Positions 1 to 8,747 of a stretch of DNA of 64,000 nucleotides are shown here, piece after piece. The stretch spans positions 2,480,001-2,544,000 of the forward strand of contig NC_018581.1 of NCBI RefSeq assembly GCF_000143885.2, read 5' to 3'. Both the position numbers and the translations under genes were made by a program. The DNA is from Gordonia sp. KTR9 (GTDB taxonomy: Bacteria > Actinomycetota > Actinomycetes > Mycobacteriales > Mycobacteriaceae). Under the pieces are notes generated by a model, which ran no database searches, was not told where the DNA came from, and was given only the letters and a program-made list of their open reading frames with translations. Each line of letters begins with the position of its first letter. The first letter of the stretch is position 1.

Positions 1-105
1 TGCCCCGGGACCCGACGACGGACGAGGTGGGTAGAGGTAGAGCTCGGCCAACCGGTCCAGTTCGTCATTGGTTGTGACCTGGGTCGCTTTCTGCAGGTGG
101 AACAT
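1..105 (-). CDS. RibD C-terminal-like pyrimidine reductase, N-terminal fragment
   Basis: The reverse strand reads from an ATG at 105 off the left edge of the window, giving 35 residues that begin MFHLQKATQV and include LDRLAELYLYP. That resembles the N-terminus of actinobacterial pyrimidine/dihydrofolate reductase-like proteins (RibD C-terminal domain, Rv2671 type). It is divergent from the ZapE-like gene by 35 bp, the arrangement I remember for Rv2671/Rv2670c. The catalytic part lies outside the window, so the assignment rests on a short N-terminus and neighbourhood. Confidence 0.5.
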   Translation of the reverse strand, partial: MFHLQKATQVTTNDELDRLAELYLYPPRPSSGPGA

Positions 106-140
106 GTGTCCATCATTCCGCGGATGGCTACTCTCCACAC

Positions 141-1154
141 ATGGTGGCCCGACTCTGCGATCGCAACCCTGCGACCTCGCCCGACGCACTCATCGACGAG
201 ATGGTGCCCCCGTCGACGTTCGACGACGTGAGCTTCGACTCCTACATCCCGGACCCGAACGAGCCGTCGCAGGCCGAAGCGGTGGCCAAGGCGCGCGACT
301 TCGTGGTGCGAGCGTCGAAGGCGCGCTCCGGGAAGAAGGGCCTGTTCTCGCGCAAGTCGCCGTCCCAGGGCGTCGGCCTCTACCTCGACGGCGGTTTCGG
401 CGTCGGCAAGACCCACCTCCTGGCGTCCATCTATCACTCGATGCCCGCGCCGAAGTCGTTCGCGACGTTCGTGGAGGTGACCCACGTGGTCGGCGCGCTC
501 GGCTTCGTGAACGCGGTCGAACGACTCTCGCAGCACACCGTGTTGTGTATCGACGAGTTCGAGCTCGACGACCCGGGCGACACCATGCTCGTCTCGCGGC
601 TGCTCACCGAACTCACCGCCAAGGGCGTCTCGATGGTGGCCACCTCCAACACGCTTCCCGGACAGCTCGGCGAAGGCCGGTTCGCCGCCCAGGACTTCCT
701 CCGCGAGATCCGCAAACTCTCGGCCGTGTTCGAGACGATTCGCGTCGACGGTCCCGACTACCGTCATCGTGATCTGCCGCCGGCACCGGAGCCGCGCAGT
801 GAGTCGGAGCTGACCGCGATCGCCGAATCCACCGAGGGTGCGACCCTCGACGACTTCGACGCTCTGTGCGACCACCTCAGCACGCTGCACCCGTCGAAGT
901 ACAAGGACCTCGTCGACGGCGTCTCCTTGGTCTGCATCTCGGGAGTGCATCCGGCAGAAGACCAGTCGGTGGCGCTGCGCCTGGTCGTGCTCGCCGACCG
1001 CCTCTACGACGCACACATCCCGGTCACCGTCGCGGGAGCGAAGCTCGACGAGATCTTCACCGACGAGATGCTCGCCGGTGGCTATCGCAAGAAGTATCTG
1101 CGCGCGACGTCGCGTCTGCTCGCCCTGTCGCGGTTCGCGGAGTCGGCGGCCTGA
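141..1154 (+). CDS. zapE: ZapE/AFG1-family P-loop ATPase
   Basis: A 337-residue AFG1/ZapE family ATPase. Walker A is GGFGVGKT at about residues 84-91 and Walker B is LCIDEFEL at about 135-142, followed by a conserved TSNTLPGQLGEGRF segment. In Proteobacteria ZapE is linked to late cell division, and in mitochondria AFG1 is linked to protein quality control. The actinobacterial role is not established. The ATG at 141 is used; a GTG follows directly and no strong ribosome site is visible. It is convergent with a second ZapE-like gene, with a long hairpin between the two stops. Confidence 0.85.
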   Translation: MVARLCDRNPATSPDALIDEMVPPSTFDDVSFDSYIPDPNEPSQAEAVAKARDFVVRASKARSGKKGLFSRKSPSQGVGLYLDGGFGVGKTHLLASIYHSMPAPKSFATFVEVTHVVGALGFVNAVERLSQHTVLCIDEFELDDPGDTMLVSRLLTELTAKGVSMVATSNTLPGQLGEGRFAAQDFLREIRKLSAVFETIRVDGPDYRHRDLPPAPEPRSESELTAIAESTEGATLDDFDALCDHLSTLHPSKYKDLVDGVSLVCISGVHPAEDQSVALRLVVLADRLYDAHIPVTVAGAKLDEIFTDEMLAGGYRKKYLRATSRLLALSRFAESAA

Positions 1155-1185
1155 ACTCCGGGCCGCCGCAACAACGTGCCACCGG

Positions 1186-1255
1186 CAAACCCACCCCTTT
1201 TCCGTAAACCCAGCCGGTCCGAGCGCGGTGGGTTTACGGAAAAGAGGTGGGTTTG
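1186..1255. repeat. Long inverted repeat between convergent zapE-like genes
   Basis: The arms are 1186-1212 and 1229-1255, 27 nt each with a single mismatch, around a 16-nt loop. The stem would be far longer than a typical intrinsic terminator and has no T-run. It sits exactly between two convergent stop codons, so it may terminate transcription in both directions. It could equally be a dispersed palindromic element. Confidence 0.8.
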
Positions 1256-1279
1256 CGAGTAGGCGCCAGAACGCTGCGA

Positions 1280-2302
1280 CTACGGAGTCGGATGTATCAA
1301 CCGCAGACGACTGGTCATACGGAAGGCATCGGGCCGGGAGGCCGTTGCGGCGGTGCAGAAGACGGGCAAGGTGTGCGGTGACGTGAAGGTGACGGCGATG
1401 TTCTCGTCGACCAGGATGTCCACCAGGTTGACGAATCTCTGCTGCGCCTCCTCGTCGGCGTCGTCGAATGTCGGTACGTCTGTGACCGTCCAGCGTGGAT
1501 ACGTGCGCGCCCACGTCAAATACTCGATCGTCGACACCGGCTCGTCACACAGTTGCGCAAACGAGGCCTGCAGACACCCGTCACGCTCGGAACGGACCTC
1601 GAAACGTCGACCGCGAACAGTGAGCCCGACTGTTTCGGTGGGCTGGGACAGGCGATCTGACGGGGGCACAGTGATCCAGGTTCCCGCGGCGAAGCCGACG
1701 GAGCCCCCGCGGGGAGAGGTGCGGTAGTCGGTCTGCTCGTTCAGGTGGTGGACGTCGAGATGATCCTTGATCATCGCGATCCCGGGCTCGAAGAGGTGAT
1801 GCCAGATGGGGTTCGGCAGCAGATCATCCGGTGCGTAATTCGACGTCGCCAGGACGGTGATCCGGCGGGCGAGCACGTACTCCAGCAATCGGGTGAGGAG
1901 ACGCGCGTCCCCGGAGTCGTGCACGTGAAGTTCGTCGAAGTACAGCAGCTCGCTGTTGCCGACGACATCGTCGATGCCCAGGCGCAGCGAGTCAGGGTCG
2001 TTCCGGTGCTCGTGTACACGGCGATGGAGTTCCTCGAAGAAGCTGTGGAAGTGGATCCGCGTCTTCTTCGGTGTCGGGCTGGCGTCGAAGAAGGCGTCGG
2101 CCGGCCACGTCTTGCCCCGGCCGGCCGAACCATGGATATAGAGCCCGCGCGGGCTCGACGAGCGTCGCGTCCGCCGGCGTCCCTCCGGAACGAGGACGGC
2201 GAGCCGATCGACGAGTAGCCGTTGCTGAGGGTCCAGCACGATCCCGGCGTCGGCGGCCGCCGCGGAGATCGCGGTGACTACTGCCTGACCCACTGCGGAC
2301 AC
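1280..2302 (-). CDS. Second ZapE/AFG1-like ATPase paralogue
   Basis: A 340-residue protein with Walker A GSAGRGKT (about 58-65), Walker B LLYFDELHV (about 119-127) and the family segment PIWHHLFEPG followed by IKDHLDV. This makes it AFG1/ZapE-like but clearly diverged from the neighbour at 141-1154. It starts at GTG 2302. The residue after the P-loop is Trp, and the C-terminal third, about 150 residues after the ATPase core, has little resemblance to the other copy beyond overall layout. Two family members lie tail to tail. Whether they form one machine or work on different substrates cannot be read from sequence. Confidence 0.75.
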   Translation of the reverse strand: MSAVGQAVVTAISAAAADAGIVLDPQQRLLVDRLAVLVPEGRRRTRRSSSPRGLYIHGSAGRGKTWPADAFFDASPTPKKTRIHFHSFFEELHRRVHEHRNDPDSLRLGIDDVVGNSELLYFDELHVHDSGDARLLTRLLEYVLARRITVLATSNYAPDDLLPNPIWHHLFEPGIAMIKDHLDVHHLNEQTDYRTSPRGGSVGFAAGTWITVPPSDRLSQPTETVGLTVRGRRFEVRSERDGCLQASFAQLCDEPVSTIEYLTWARTYPRWTVTDVPTFDDADEEAQQRFVNLVDILVDENIAVTFTSPHTLPVFCTAATASRPDAFRMTSRLRLIHPTP

Positions 2303-2392
2303 CCTGGAATGGTCACACGGAACGCGTGCTGCCTAGGCTGCGCGTGGCCGAAGTCACCAGGCCTGGTCGCGACGTCCGATCGACCCGCCGGC

Positions 2393-2959
2393 TCACAGCC
2401 GCAGTGTGAACACGTAATCGTGCTCGACGCTGTCCCCGAGGGTGAAGGTCTTCTCCCCGACACGCGTGAAGTCCATCTTCGCGTAGAACCGCTGGGCGCG
2501 GACGTTCTGCTGGTTGACACCGAGCCACACGACGCTGCTGCCGTGTGATCGGGCACGCTCGAGCGCCGCGGTCATCAGCAGACGGGACGGGCTGGCGCCC
2601 TGGCGGGAGTGATGGTCGGGGAGTACGTACAGCTTCGACACCTCGGTGGCCGGCCGTCCGGTGACGACGGCACACACATCGGGGTCGGTCGGTTCTCGGT
2701 GGAAGACCAGCGCGTAACCCACGATCGGACCGCCGGCGCCGTCGCGTGCCACCAGGACGTCGGTCTGCGGCTCGGCGATGTGTTCGCGAAAGTTGTTCTC
2801 GCGCAAATTGTTCTCGATGAAACCGGAGATGTCGTCGGGGGTCGCGTGCGGTGGGCACGCGAGCGGGAACGTGCGTGCGGCCACATCCGCGACCGAGGCT
2901 GCGGCGGCGGGATCGGTCACGAGTTCGACGGCGACGGCGATGTCGTCCACGTCTGTCAC
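2393..2959 (-). CDS. GNAT family N-acetyltransferase
   Basis: A 188-residue GCN5-related acetyltransferase. The acetyl-CoA-binding core is seen in VSKLYVLPDHHSRQGASPSRLL (residues about 109-130, degenerate R/Q-x-x-G-x-G/A loop), followed by WLGVNQQNVRAQRFYAKMDF, the typical strand-helix with N and Y. The substrate is unknown. GTG start at 2959 overlaps the stop of the upstream rhodanese by 4 nt (GTGA), so the two are translationally coupled. A GNAT at this place matches Rv2669 as I recall it. Confidence 0.85.
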   Translation of the reverse strand: MTDVDDIAVAVELVTDPAAAASVADVAARTFPLACPPHATPDDISGFIENNLRENNFREHIAEPQTDVLVARDGAGGPIVGYALVFHREPTDPDVCAVVTGRPATEVSKLYVLPDHHSRQGASPSRLLMTAALERARSHGSSVVWLGVNQQNVRAQRFYAKMDFTRVGEKTFTLGDSVEHDYVFTLRL

Positions 2960-3774
2960 GACAGCGGACGAGCGGGGTCGGCGGTCCAGGCGTTCATCGA
3001 CCCGTCGTAGACGGCGACGTCCTCCCGGCCGAGGGAGCGCAGCGCGAAAGCGGCGGCGGTGGCTGCGATCCCGCCGCCGCAGTAGGTGACCGGCCGCACC
3101 GACGGGTCGAGGGCGCCCGCGTTGCCGAACAGCTCGCGCAACTCCTCGAGTGGCCGGAGTCGGCCGGAGTCGTCGACGAGGTCACCGAACGGGACGTTGA
3201 CACTGGACGGGATGTGGCCGTTCGCGAACGATTCGCGGTCGAGCGCGTTGACCAGCAGGACCGAAGAATCGGCGGTGGCGTCGGCGACCTCGGCGGTGGA
3301 CACGACGCGCTCGGGTCGGCGATGCGGGGTGAATGATGCTGCCGGATGGGTGACCTCGCCGGTCTCGACCGGCAGACCGGCCGCGGTCCAGGCGGAGTAC
3401 CCGCCGTCGAGGACGAGCACGTCGTCGAAGCCCTCGAGTCCGAACTGCCACCACAGGCGGGTGGCCCAGATGCCGTTGACGGTGTCGTAGACGACGACGG
3501 TCGAGTCGTCGCCGATCCCCAGGCCGCCGATCGCCGCGGCGAATCGGGCCGAGTCGGCTGCTGCGAAGGGCGCTTCGCCGTCGGGATCGCTGAGGTCGGC
3601 GATCTGGTCGGCGAACACCGCGCCCGGCAGGTGCCCGGCCAGATAGGTGTCGCGGCCGGAGGCGACATGTGCGCCGTCGGCGTCGAAGGTCAGGTGAACG
3701 GTCGCGTCGACGATGCGCAGGTTCTCCTCGCCGAGACGGGCGGCGAGGTCGGGGGCGGAGATGAGCGAGGTCAT
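2956..3774 (-). CDS. Thiosulfate/3-mercaptopyruvate sulfurtransferase (tandem rhodanese)
   Basis: A protein of 272 residues with two rhodanese domains. The N-terminal inactive domain contains YLAGHLPGAVFAD and the C-terminal domain ends in the loop VTYCGGGIAA, whose Cys is the persulfide-carrying nucleophile. It transfers sulfane sulfur from thiosulfate or mercaptopyruvate to acceptors. The ATG at 3774 (MTSLISAPD) is preferred over an in-frame ATG at 3939 because that extension would overlap the monooxygenase gene and is Arg-rich. It is coupled to the downstream GNAT by a 4-nt overlap. Confidence 0.85.
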   Translation of the reverse strand: MTSLISAPDLAARLGEENLRIVDATVHLTFDADGAHVASGRDTYLAGHLPGAVFADQIADLSDPDGEAPFAAADSARFAAAIGGLGIGDDSTVVVYDTVNGIWATRLWWQFGLEGFDDVLVLDGGYSAWTAAGLPVETGEVTHPAASFTPHRRPERVVSTAEVADATADSSVLLVNALDRESFANGHIPSSVNVPFGDLVDDSGRLRPLEELRELFGNAGALDPSVRPVTYCGGGIAATAAAFALRSLGREDVAVYDGSMNAWTADPARPLS

Positions 3775-3797
3775 GACAGATACCGTAGTCCCGTCGT

Positions 3798-5738
3798 TCA
3801 CCGGAGAGGTTCGGCGAGGAAGTCCGCGAGGTCGACGGTGCGCGTGCGCGCCCAGTAGTCGACGATCCGCCACGGCAGGACGGCGACGACGCGGCCGTCG
3901 GGGTTGCGGTACCAGTTGGTCATCGCCGGGTGCGTCCACACCATCGTCGCGTGGGCGCGGTCGACGGCATCGTTGTATTCGTCGGTGACATCCCGCCGTA
4001 CTTCCAGTGCGCCCAAACGGTTCTCGATCATCGCGCGAACGGCATCACAGACGTAGCGCACCTGGTATTCCAGGATGCTGATGAAGCTGCCGCCGTGTCC
4101 CAGGGCGGTGTTCGGTCCGGTGAGGATGAACAGGTTGGGGAAATCGGGGGCGGTGATGCCGAGATAGGCGTAGGCGTCGTGGTCACCCCACGCCTCGACC
4201 GTGTTCTGCCCGCTGCGTCCCACGATGTCCATGGGGTACAGGTAGCGGTCGCTGTGGAATCCGGTCGCGAAGACGATGATGTCGAAGTCGTGTGCGGTGC
4301 CGGTGCCGTCGACGAGCCCGCCGGGTGTGACGCGCTCGACACCGTGCGGGACCAGCTCGACATTCGACCGGCGCAACATGCGAAACCAGCCGTTGTCCAA
4401 CAGCATCCGCTTCCCGAAGGGCGGGTAGTCGGGGGTCGACAGGTCGACGAGGTCGTCGCGGTCGCCCAGCTCGGAGCGCAGGTAGCGGAGATAGAACTCG
4501 CGGTGACCGTGATTGACCGCGTTGATCGACGCGGTCTGCTCCGGCCAGTCCGGGTCGACGTGCAGGGTGGAGTGGACCTTGTCGTTGAAGATCCACGACA
4601 GTCGTGCGCGATACCACTCGCGATATCCGGGGAGGTTGTCCATCAGCCAGTGCACGTTGTCGCCGACCGGTGCGAAGTAGTCGTCGTTCGGCGCGATCCA
4701 CTGCGGTGAGCGCTGGAAGATCGTCAGGGACCCGACCCGATCGGCGATCGCCGGCCCGATCTGCATCGCACTGGCACCGGACCCGACGATGGCGACCCGC
4801 TTGCCCGTGAGGGCGCCGGGCTCGTCCAGTTCGTCGGGCCACTGCGCGGAATGGAAGATCGGGCCGGTGAAGCCGGCCATGCCCGGGAGCTCGGGAAGCT
4901 TGGGACGGTTGAGGATTCCGACCGCGCTGATCAGGATCCGGGCGGTGAGGGTGTCCTGATGGCCGTCGCGGTCACGGACGTGGACCGTCCAGCGCTGGGT
5001 GTCGGTGTCGTAGGCGGCCGAGAGGACCTCGGTGCCGAATCGGACCCGGTCGCGCACCGCGTGCCGGTCGGCGAAGGCCTGCAGGTAGCCCTGCACCTCG
5101 TCGCGTTTCCCGAAGTGTGTCGACCAGGGGTGGTCGAAGGACGAGATCGAGTACAGGTAGCTCGGTGTGTCGACCCCGGCGCCGGGGTAGTGGTTCTCGT
5201 ACCACGAGCCGCCGACCTCGTCGTTCTTCTCCAACACGGTGTGCTCGACGCCGGCGGCGGCGAGCTGCGTGGAGATCAGCATGCCGGCCACTCCGGCGCC
5301 GATCACCAGCGCGTCGATCGACGTGGCGAGATCGGCCGGCAGGGTCGGGAGATGCCTACCCCGCAGGTCTCCGCGGACGATCTCGGTCATCATCGGCGCG
5401 AATTCCGGAGCCACCTGCTCGCCCGCGGTGAACGACATCAGTGCGGCGACGAGGGTCTCGTCGGCCGGCTTCCGCTCGGGACGACCGCGGTCATACCAGT
5501 CGTCGAGGGCGTCGACGACCGCCTCGTGGATCTCCTGCTGGATGTCCTCGGCGAGACCGCCCGAGGAGTTGTCGTCCATGCCGCGGCTACGCGTCGGGCG
5601 GTACCGGTCCGCCATCCACCGCCGGTCGCCGGTCATCTCCACGAGAACGGCGAGCAGGGTCGGGATGTTGCCGTCGGCGACCGCCGCGCGGATCTCCGCG
5701 GTGTGCGGCCGGGTCGACCGTAGGGAAACGGATGTCAT
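3798..5738 (-). CDS. Flavin-containing Baeyer-Villiger-type monooxygenase
   Basis: A 646-residue class B flavoprotein monooxygenase, the size of 4-hydroxyacetophenone monooxygenase. An N-terminal extension of about 140 residues precedes the FAD-binding GAGVAG (147-152). The Baeyer-Villiger fingerprint FTGPIFHSAQW is at 290-300 and the NADPH-binding GSGASA at 319-324. It would insert oxygen into a ketone to give an ester or lactone, using NADPH and O2. The gene is divergent from the nitroreductase-acyl-CoA operon, with two identical-arm palindromes in between, so shared control by the local TetR protein is likely. The substrate is unknown. Confidence 0.88.
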   Translation of the reverse strand: MTSVSLRSTRPHTAEIRAAVADGNIPTLLAVLVEMTGDRRWMADRYRPTRSRGMDDNSSGGLAEDIQQEIHEAVVDALDDWYDRGRPERKPADETLVAALMSFTAGEQVAPEFAPMMTEIVRGDLRGRHLPTLPADLATSIDALVIGAGVAGMLISTQLAAAGVEHTVLEKNDEVGGSWYENHYPGAGVDTPSYLYSISSFDHPWSTHFGKRDEVQGYLQAFADRHAVRDRVRFGTEVLSAAYDTDTQRWTVHVRDRDGHQDTLTARILISAVGILNRPKLPELPGMAGFTGPIFHSAQWPDELDEPGALTGKRVAIVGSGASAMQIGPAIADRVGSLTIFQRSPQWIAPNDDYFAPVGDNVHWLMDNLPGYREWYRARLSWIFNDKVHSTLHVDPDWPEQTASINAVNHGHREFYLRYLRSELGDRDDLVDLSTPDYPPFGKRMLLDNGWFRMLRRSNVELVPHGVERVTPGGLVDGTGTAHDFDIIVFATGFHSDRYLYPMDIVGRSGQNTVEAWGDHDAYAYLGITAPDFPNLFILTGPNTALGHGGSFISILEYQVRYVCDAVRAMIENRLGALEVRRDVTDEYNDAVDRAHATMVWTHPAMTNWYRNPDGRVVAVLPWRIVDYWARTRTVDLADFLAEPLR

Positions 5739-5745
5739 AACTGAA

Positions 5746-5761
5746 ACTAACCACTGTTAGT
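5746..5761. promoter_or_regulatory. Predicted TetR operator 1 (ACTAAC-N4-GTTAGT)
   Basis: A perfect inverted repeat ACTAAC-CACT-GTTAGT lies 8 bp upstream of the monooxygenase ATG. The same half-sites recur at 5844-5859 before the nitroreductase gene. The pairing with two divergent genes and a TetR gene in one of the operons supports operator function. Confidence 0.65.
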
Positions 5762-5843
5762 AGTGCCTCGTCAACACCAACTTCAGACACCGATATCGAC
5801 TATTGACGTCATGATCGTCGTGTGTAAGTGTGGGCTCAGTCAT

Positions 5844-5859
5844 ACTAACGATGGTTAGT
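5844..5859. promoter_or_regulatory. Predicted TetR operator 2 (ACTAAC-N4-GTTAGT)
   Basis: ACTAAC-GATG-GTTAGT lies 11 bp before the nitroreductase ATG. The arms are identical to the site at 5746-5761 and only the 4-nt spacer differs. A ribosome site (CGGAGG) follows directly at about 5865. Confidence 0.65.
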
Positions 5860-5870
5860 GATCACGGAGG

Positions 5871-6515
5871 ATGGACATGGATCTCAGCGAAGCAATGCGC
5901 ACGACGGGCACCTGCCGCTACTTCAGCGAGCGGCCCGTCGAGGACGACGTGCTGTACCGGGCGTTCGACGACGCGCGGTTCGGCCCGCAGGGCGGCAACC
6001 GGCAGCCCGTTCGCTGGGTGGTCGTCCGCGACGAGGTCACGAAGAAGGCGCTCGCCGACCTCTACCTGCCGTTCTGGGAGGGCTACTACGCGGCGGTCGT
6101 CGAGGGTTCGAAGAAGGTCGGTGCGGTACCCAAGACGGTGGAGAGTGCGAACTACTTCGCCCATCATCTCGCCGAGGTGCCCGCCCTCATCGTGGTCTGC
6201 GCCGAGATGGAAGGACTGCACCCCACCGACCACGAGCTCGGCAGGCTCAGCGTCGTCGGCGGGGCGTCGATCTACCCGAGCGTGCAGAACCTCACCCTCG
6301 CGCTCCGGCAACAGGGCGTGGCGACCGCGCTGACAACCCTGCTGTGCGCCGCCGAGAACGAGGTGAAGGACCTCCTCGGCATTCCCGAGGGATACCTGAC
6401 CGCCGCGCACATCGCCGTCGGCTACCCGCGTGACGACTTCCCCCGCAAGCTGACCCGGACCCCGGTCGAGGAGATCACCTTCCTCGACCGGTTCGACAAC
6501 CGGATGTTCGCGTGA
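5871..6515 (+). CDS. Nitroreductase-family flavoprotein
   Basis: A 214-residue FMN-dependent nitroreductase-fold protein. The N-terminal arginine region (RTTGTCRYFSERP) and the FGPQGGNRQPVRW segment (about 42-54) are the usual FMN-phosphate contacts, and GVATALTTLL carries the second conserved part. Members reduce nitro groups, quinones or enones with NAD(P)H. Some act as dehydrogenases in aromatic or steroid catabolism. A strong ribosome site (CGGAGG) supports ATG 5871, with ATG 5877 also possible. First gene of a four-gene operon, overlapping the acyl-CoA synthetase start by 4 nt. Confidence 0.85.
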   Translation: MDMDLSEAMRTTGTCRYFSERPVEDDVLYRAFDDARFGPQGGNRQPVRWVVVRDEVTKKALADLYLPFWEGYYAAVVEGSKKVGAVPKTVESANYFAHHLAEVPALIVVCAEMEGLHPTDHELGRLSVVGGASIYPSVQNLTLALRQQGVATALTTLLCAAENEVKDLLGIPEGYLTAAHIAVGYPRDDFPRKLTRTPVEEITFLDRFDNRMFA

Positions 6516-8122
6516 GCGCCCCCGCCGTGGACTCCAGCACCCGCGCACTCACATCGGCACAGACCTCGAAGCTCGGCCGGGCCACCATCGGTGACCAACT
6601 ACGACGCCTGGCCCGGTCCCAGGGTTCGACACCGGCGATCGTGGCCTACGACGCGCAGGGCGGACGGACGTCGACGTCGTACGCGGAACTCGACGCGATG
6701 GCCAATCGGGTCGCGCATGTGCTGCTCGACCTCGGCGTCGGACGAGGGGACCGGGTGGCGGTGATGAGCCGCAACCGGGTCGAGACGGTCGCCACCTACT
6801 ACGGCGCGCTGAAGGTCGGCGCCGCGTACTCCGGCGTGAGCCCGATGTTCCGGGAAGGCGAAGTCGCACAGCAGCTCCGTCACCTGGAGCCGACGGTGCT
6901 CGTCGTCGAAGAACCCCTGTCCGCGCTGGCCGGTCCCATCGCCGACGGTCTCGGTATCTCGGTGCTCGTCGTCGGTGACGACGAGGCGAACTCGTGGAAC
7001 TCCTTCGACGAGTCGGTCGCCGCGGCAGACGATTCCGAACCCGACTGCGACGTCGACGAACACGACCTCGCGATGATCGTCTACACCAGCGGGACCGAGT
7101 CGGCGCCCAAGGGCGTCGAGATCGCCCACCGCAACTACCTCATCTCCACCTCGCCCGCATATACGTGGGGGCTGCGCTGCCGCAACGACGACGTGTGGCT
7201 CTACGTCATGCCGTTCCACACCATCGCCGGGATCGGTTCGCTGACGTCGCTGACGCTGCTGGGCGCGACCCTGGTACTGCCCGCCGCGGTCGACCCGGCG
7301 ACGGCGTTGCGGATGATCCGGGACGAGAAGATCTCGGTGCTGGCGCAGACGCCGACGTTCTTCATCGCGCTGGCCAACCACCCCGACTTCGGTCCCGCCA
7401 CAGTGGGTTCGGTACGACGGTGCCTCACCTACGGCGGCCAGGTGTCGCCGCATGCGGTCGACGCGTGGGCCGCGGCCACTCCGGAATCGGTGTGGGGCAC
7501 CTACTGGGGGCAGTCCGAACTCACCCAGCTCGGCTCCGTCGGCTGGTTCCGGCGGCTCGAGGACGTGCCGGATCAGGACCCGACCTGGATCGGCAAACCG
7601 GTCGGGCACCTGGAGGTCCGGGTCGTCGACGCCGACGGCAACGACGCCGAGGAGGGCGAGCTGCTGTGTCGCACACCGTCGGTCATGCTCGGCTACTTCA
7701 AGGACCCCGAACGCACCGCGCAGGTCTTCGAGGGCGGTTGGGTGCACACCGGTGACATCGTCCGTATCGACGCCGAGGGCAACCTGTTCTTCCGCGATCG
7801 GCGCAAGGACATGATCAAGACCGGCGGCTTCAACGTCGCCTCGCAAGAGGTCGAGCGAGTGCTGCAGGCGCATCCCGACGTCGAGCGCGCCGCCGTCGTG
7901 GGGTTGCCCGACCCGTACTGGTCGGAGGCCGTCACCGGTTTCGTGGTGCTCCGCGCCGGCGCGGAACACACCGGTGCCGACATCCGCGAGTACTGCCGGA
8001 CCGACCTGGCATCGTACAAGGTGCCCAAGGAGGTCTACGTCGTCGATGCACTGCCGACCGATGCTCAGGGCAAACTGCTCAAACGCGAGTTGAGGAAGGC
8101 CTATGGAACCGGTCAGGGCTGA
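6512..8122 (+). CDS. AMP-forming acyl-CoA synthetase
   Basis: A 536-residue ANL-superfamily ligase that activates a carboxylic acid to its acyl-CoA through an acyl-adenylate. The P-loop-like YTSGTESAPKG is at 191-201, the adenylate motif YWGQSELTQ follows in the middle, GWVHTGDIVRID is the hinge, and the catalytic lysine lies in DALPTDAQGKLLKREL near the C-terminus. GTG start at 6512 overlaps the nitroreductase stop (GTGA). Its 3' end overlaps the TetR gene by 20 bp. Together with the racemase downstream this suggests degradation of a branched or cyclic acid. Confidence 0.9.
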   Translation: MSAPAVDSSTRALTSAQTSKLGRATIGDQLRRLARSQGSTPAIVAYDAQGGRTSTSYAELDAMANRVAHVLLDLGVGRGDRVAVMSRNRVETVATYYGALKVGAAYSGVSPMFREGEVAQQLRHLEPTVLVVEEPLSALAGPIADGLGISVLVVGDDEANSWNSFDESVAAADDSEPDCDVDEHDLAMIVYTSGTESAPKGVEIAHRNYLISTSPAYTWGLRCRNDDVWLYVMPFHTIAGIGSLTSLTLLGATLVLPAAVDPATALRMIRDEKISVLAQTPTFFIALANHPDFGPATVGSVRRCLTYGGQVSPHAVDAWAAATPESVWGTYWGQSELTQLGSVGWFRRLEDVPDQDPTWIGKPVGHLEVRVVDADGNDAEEGELLCRTPSVMLGYFKDPERTAQVFEGGWVHTGDIVRIDAEGNLFFRDRRKDMIKTGGFNVASQEVERVLQAHPDVERAAVVGLPDPYWSEAVTGFVVLRAGAEHTGADIREYCRTDLASYKVPKEVYVVDALPTDAQGKLLKRELRKAYGTGQG

Positions 8123-8747
8123 GGACGACGCCATCGAGGCAGCCGACGATCGCCGGCAGCGGACGGATCGACGGCCACGCCGGCGCCGCGACGAGATCGT
8201 CGAGGCCGCCGCCGGTTACTTCGCCGAACACGGATATTCCAACGCCGGGATGCGCGACATCGCCCAGGCCGTCGGTATGCGAGGGGCGAGTCTCTACAAC
8301 CACTTCCAGTCGAAAGAGGAGATCCTCTACGCCATCGCGCTGCGCATGACCGAGGACCCACAGGAGGACCTGCTGCTGCTCGATGCCGAGGGCGGTCCCG
8401 TCGAACGGCTGACGAACCTCATCGAGGCGCACGTCCGGCGACTGGCGCGACACCGGGTGGAACACCTTGTCGCCCTCCGGGAGCTGTCGGCGCTGACGCC
8501 CGAGCACCGACGCGTGGTCACCGACTATCGCAAGTACTACCAGCGTCGTATGCGCGATGTCATCGACGCCGGTGCACGGATGGGGCTGTTCGAGGTTCGC
8601 GACCCGCACCGATCCGCGGTCGCGGTGCTGGACCTGATGAACGGGATCAGCTGGTGGCTCAACGACTCCCACGATGTCGACCAGCTGGCACGCGACTACG
8701 TCGACTTCACGATCGGTGGCGTTCTCCACCACCGTCCGACGTCGTGA
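8103..8747 (+). CDS. TetR/AcrR-family transcriptional regulator
   Basis: A 214-residue regulator with a classical N-terminal TetR HTH: RDEIVEAAAGYFAEHGYSNAGMRDIAQAVG then ASLYNHFQSKEEIL. The C-terminal all-helical ligand domain is typical for acyl-CoA-type effectors in the KstR2/FadR-like group, though the ligand here is unknown. It is encoded inside the operon, starting 20 bp before the synthetase stop and overlapping the racemase start by 4 nt. It is the obvious candidate to bind the ACTAAC-N4-GTTAGT sites at 5746 and 5844, giving an autoregulated divergent cluster. Confidence 0.88.
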   Translation: MEPVRAEDDAIEAADDRRQRTDRRPRRRRDEIVEAAAGYFAEHGYSNAGMRDIAQAVGMRGASLYNHFQSKEEILYAIALRMTEDPQEDLLLLDAEGGPVERLTNLIEAHVRRLARHRVEHLVALRELSALTPEHRRVVTDYRKYYQRRMRDVIDAGARMGLFEVRDPHRSAVAVLDLMNGISWWLNDSHDVDQLARDYVDFTIGGVLHHRPTS

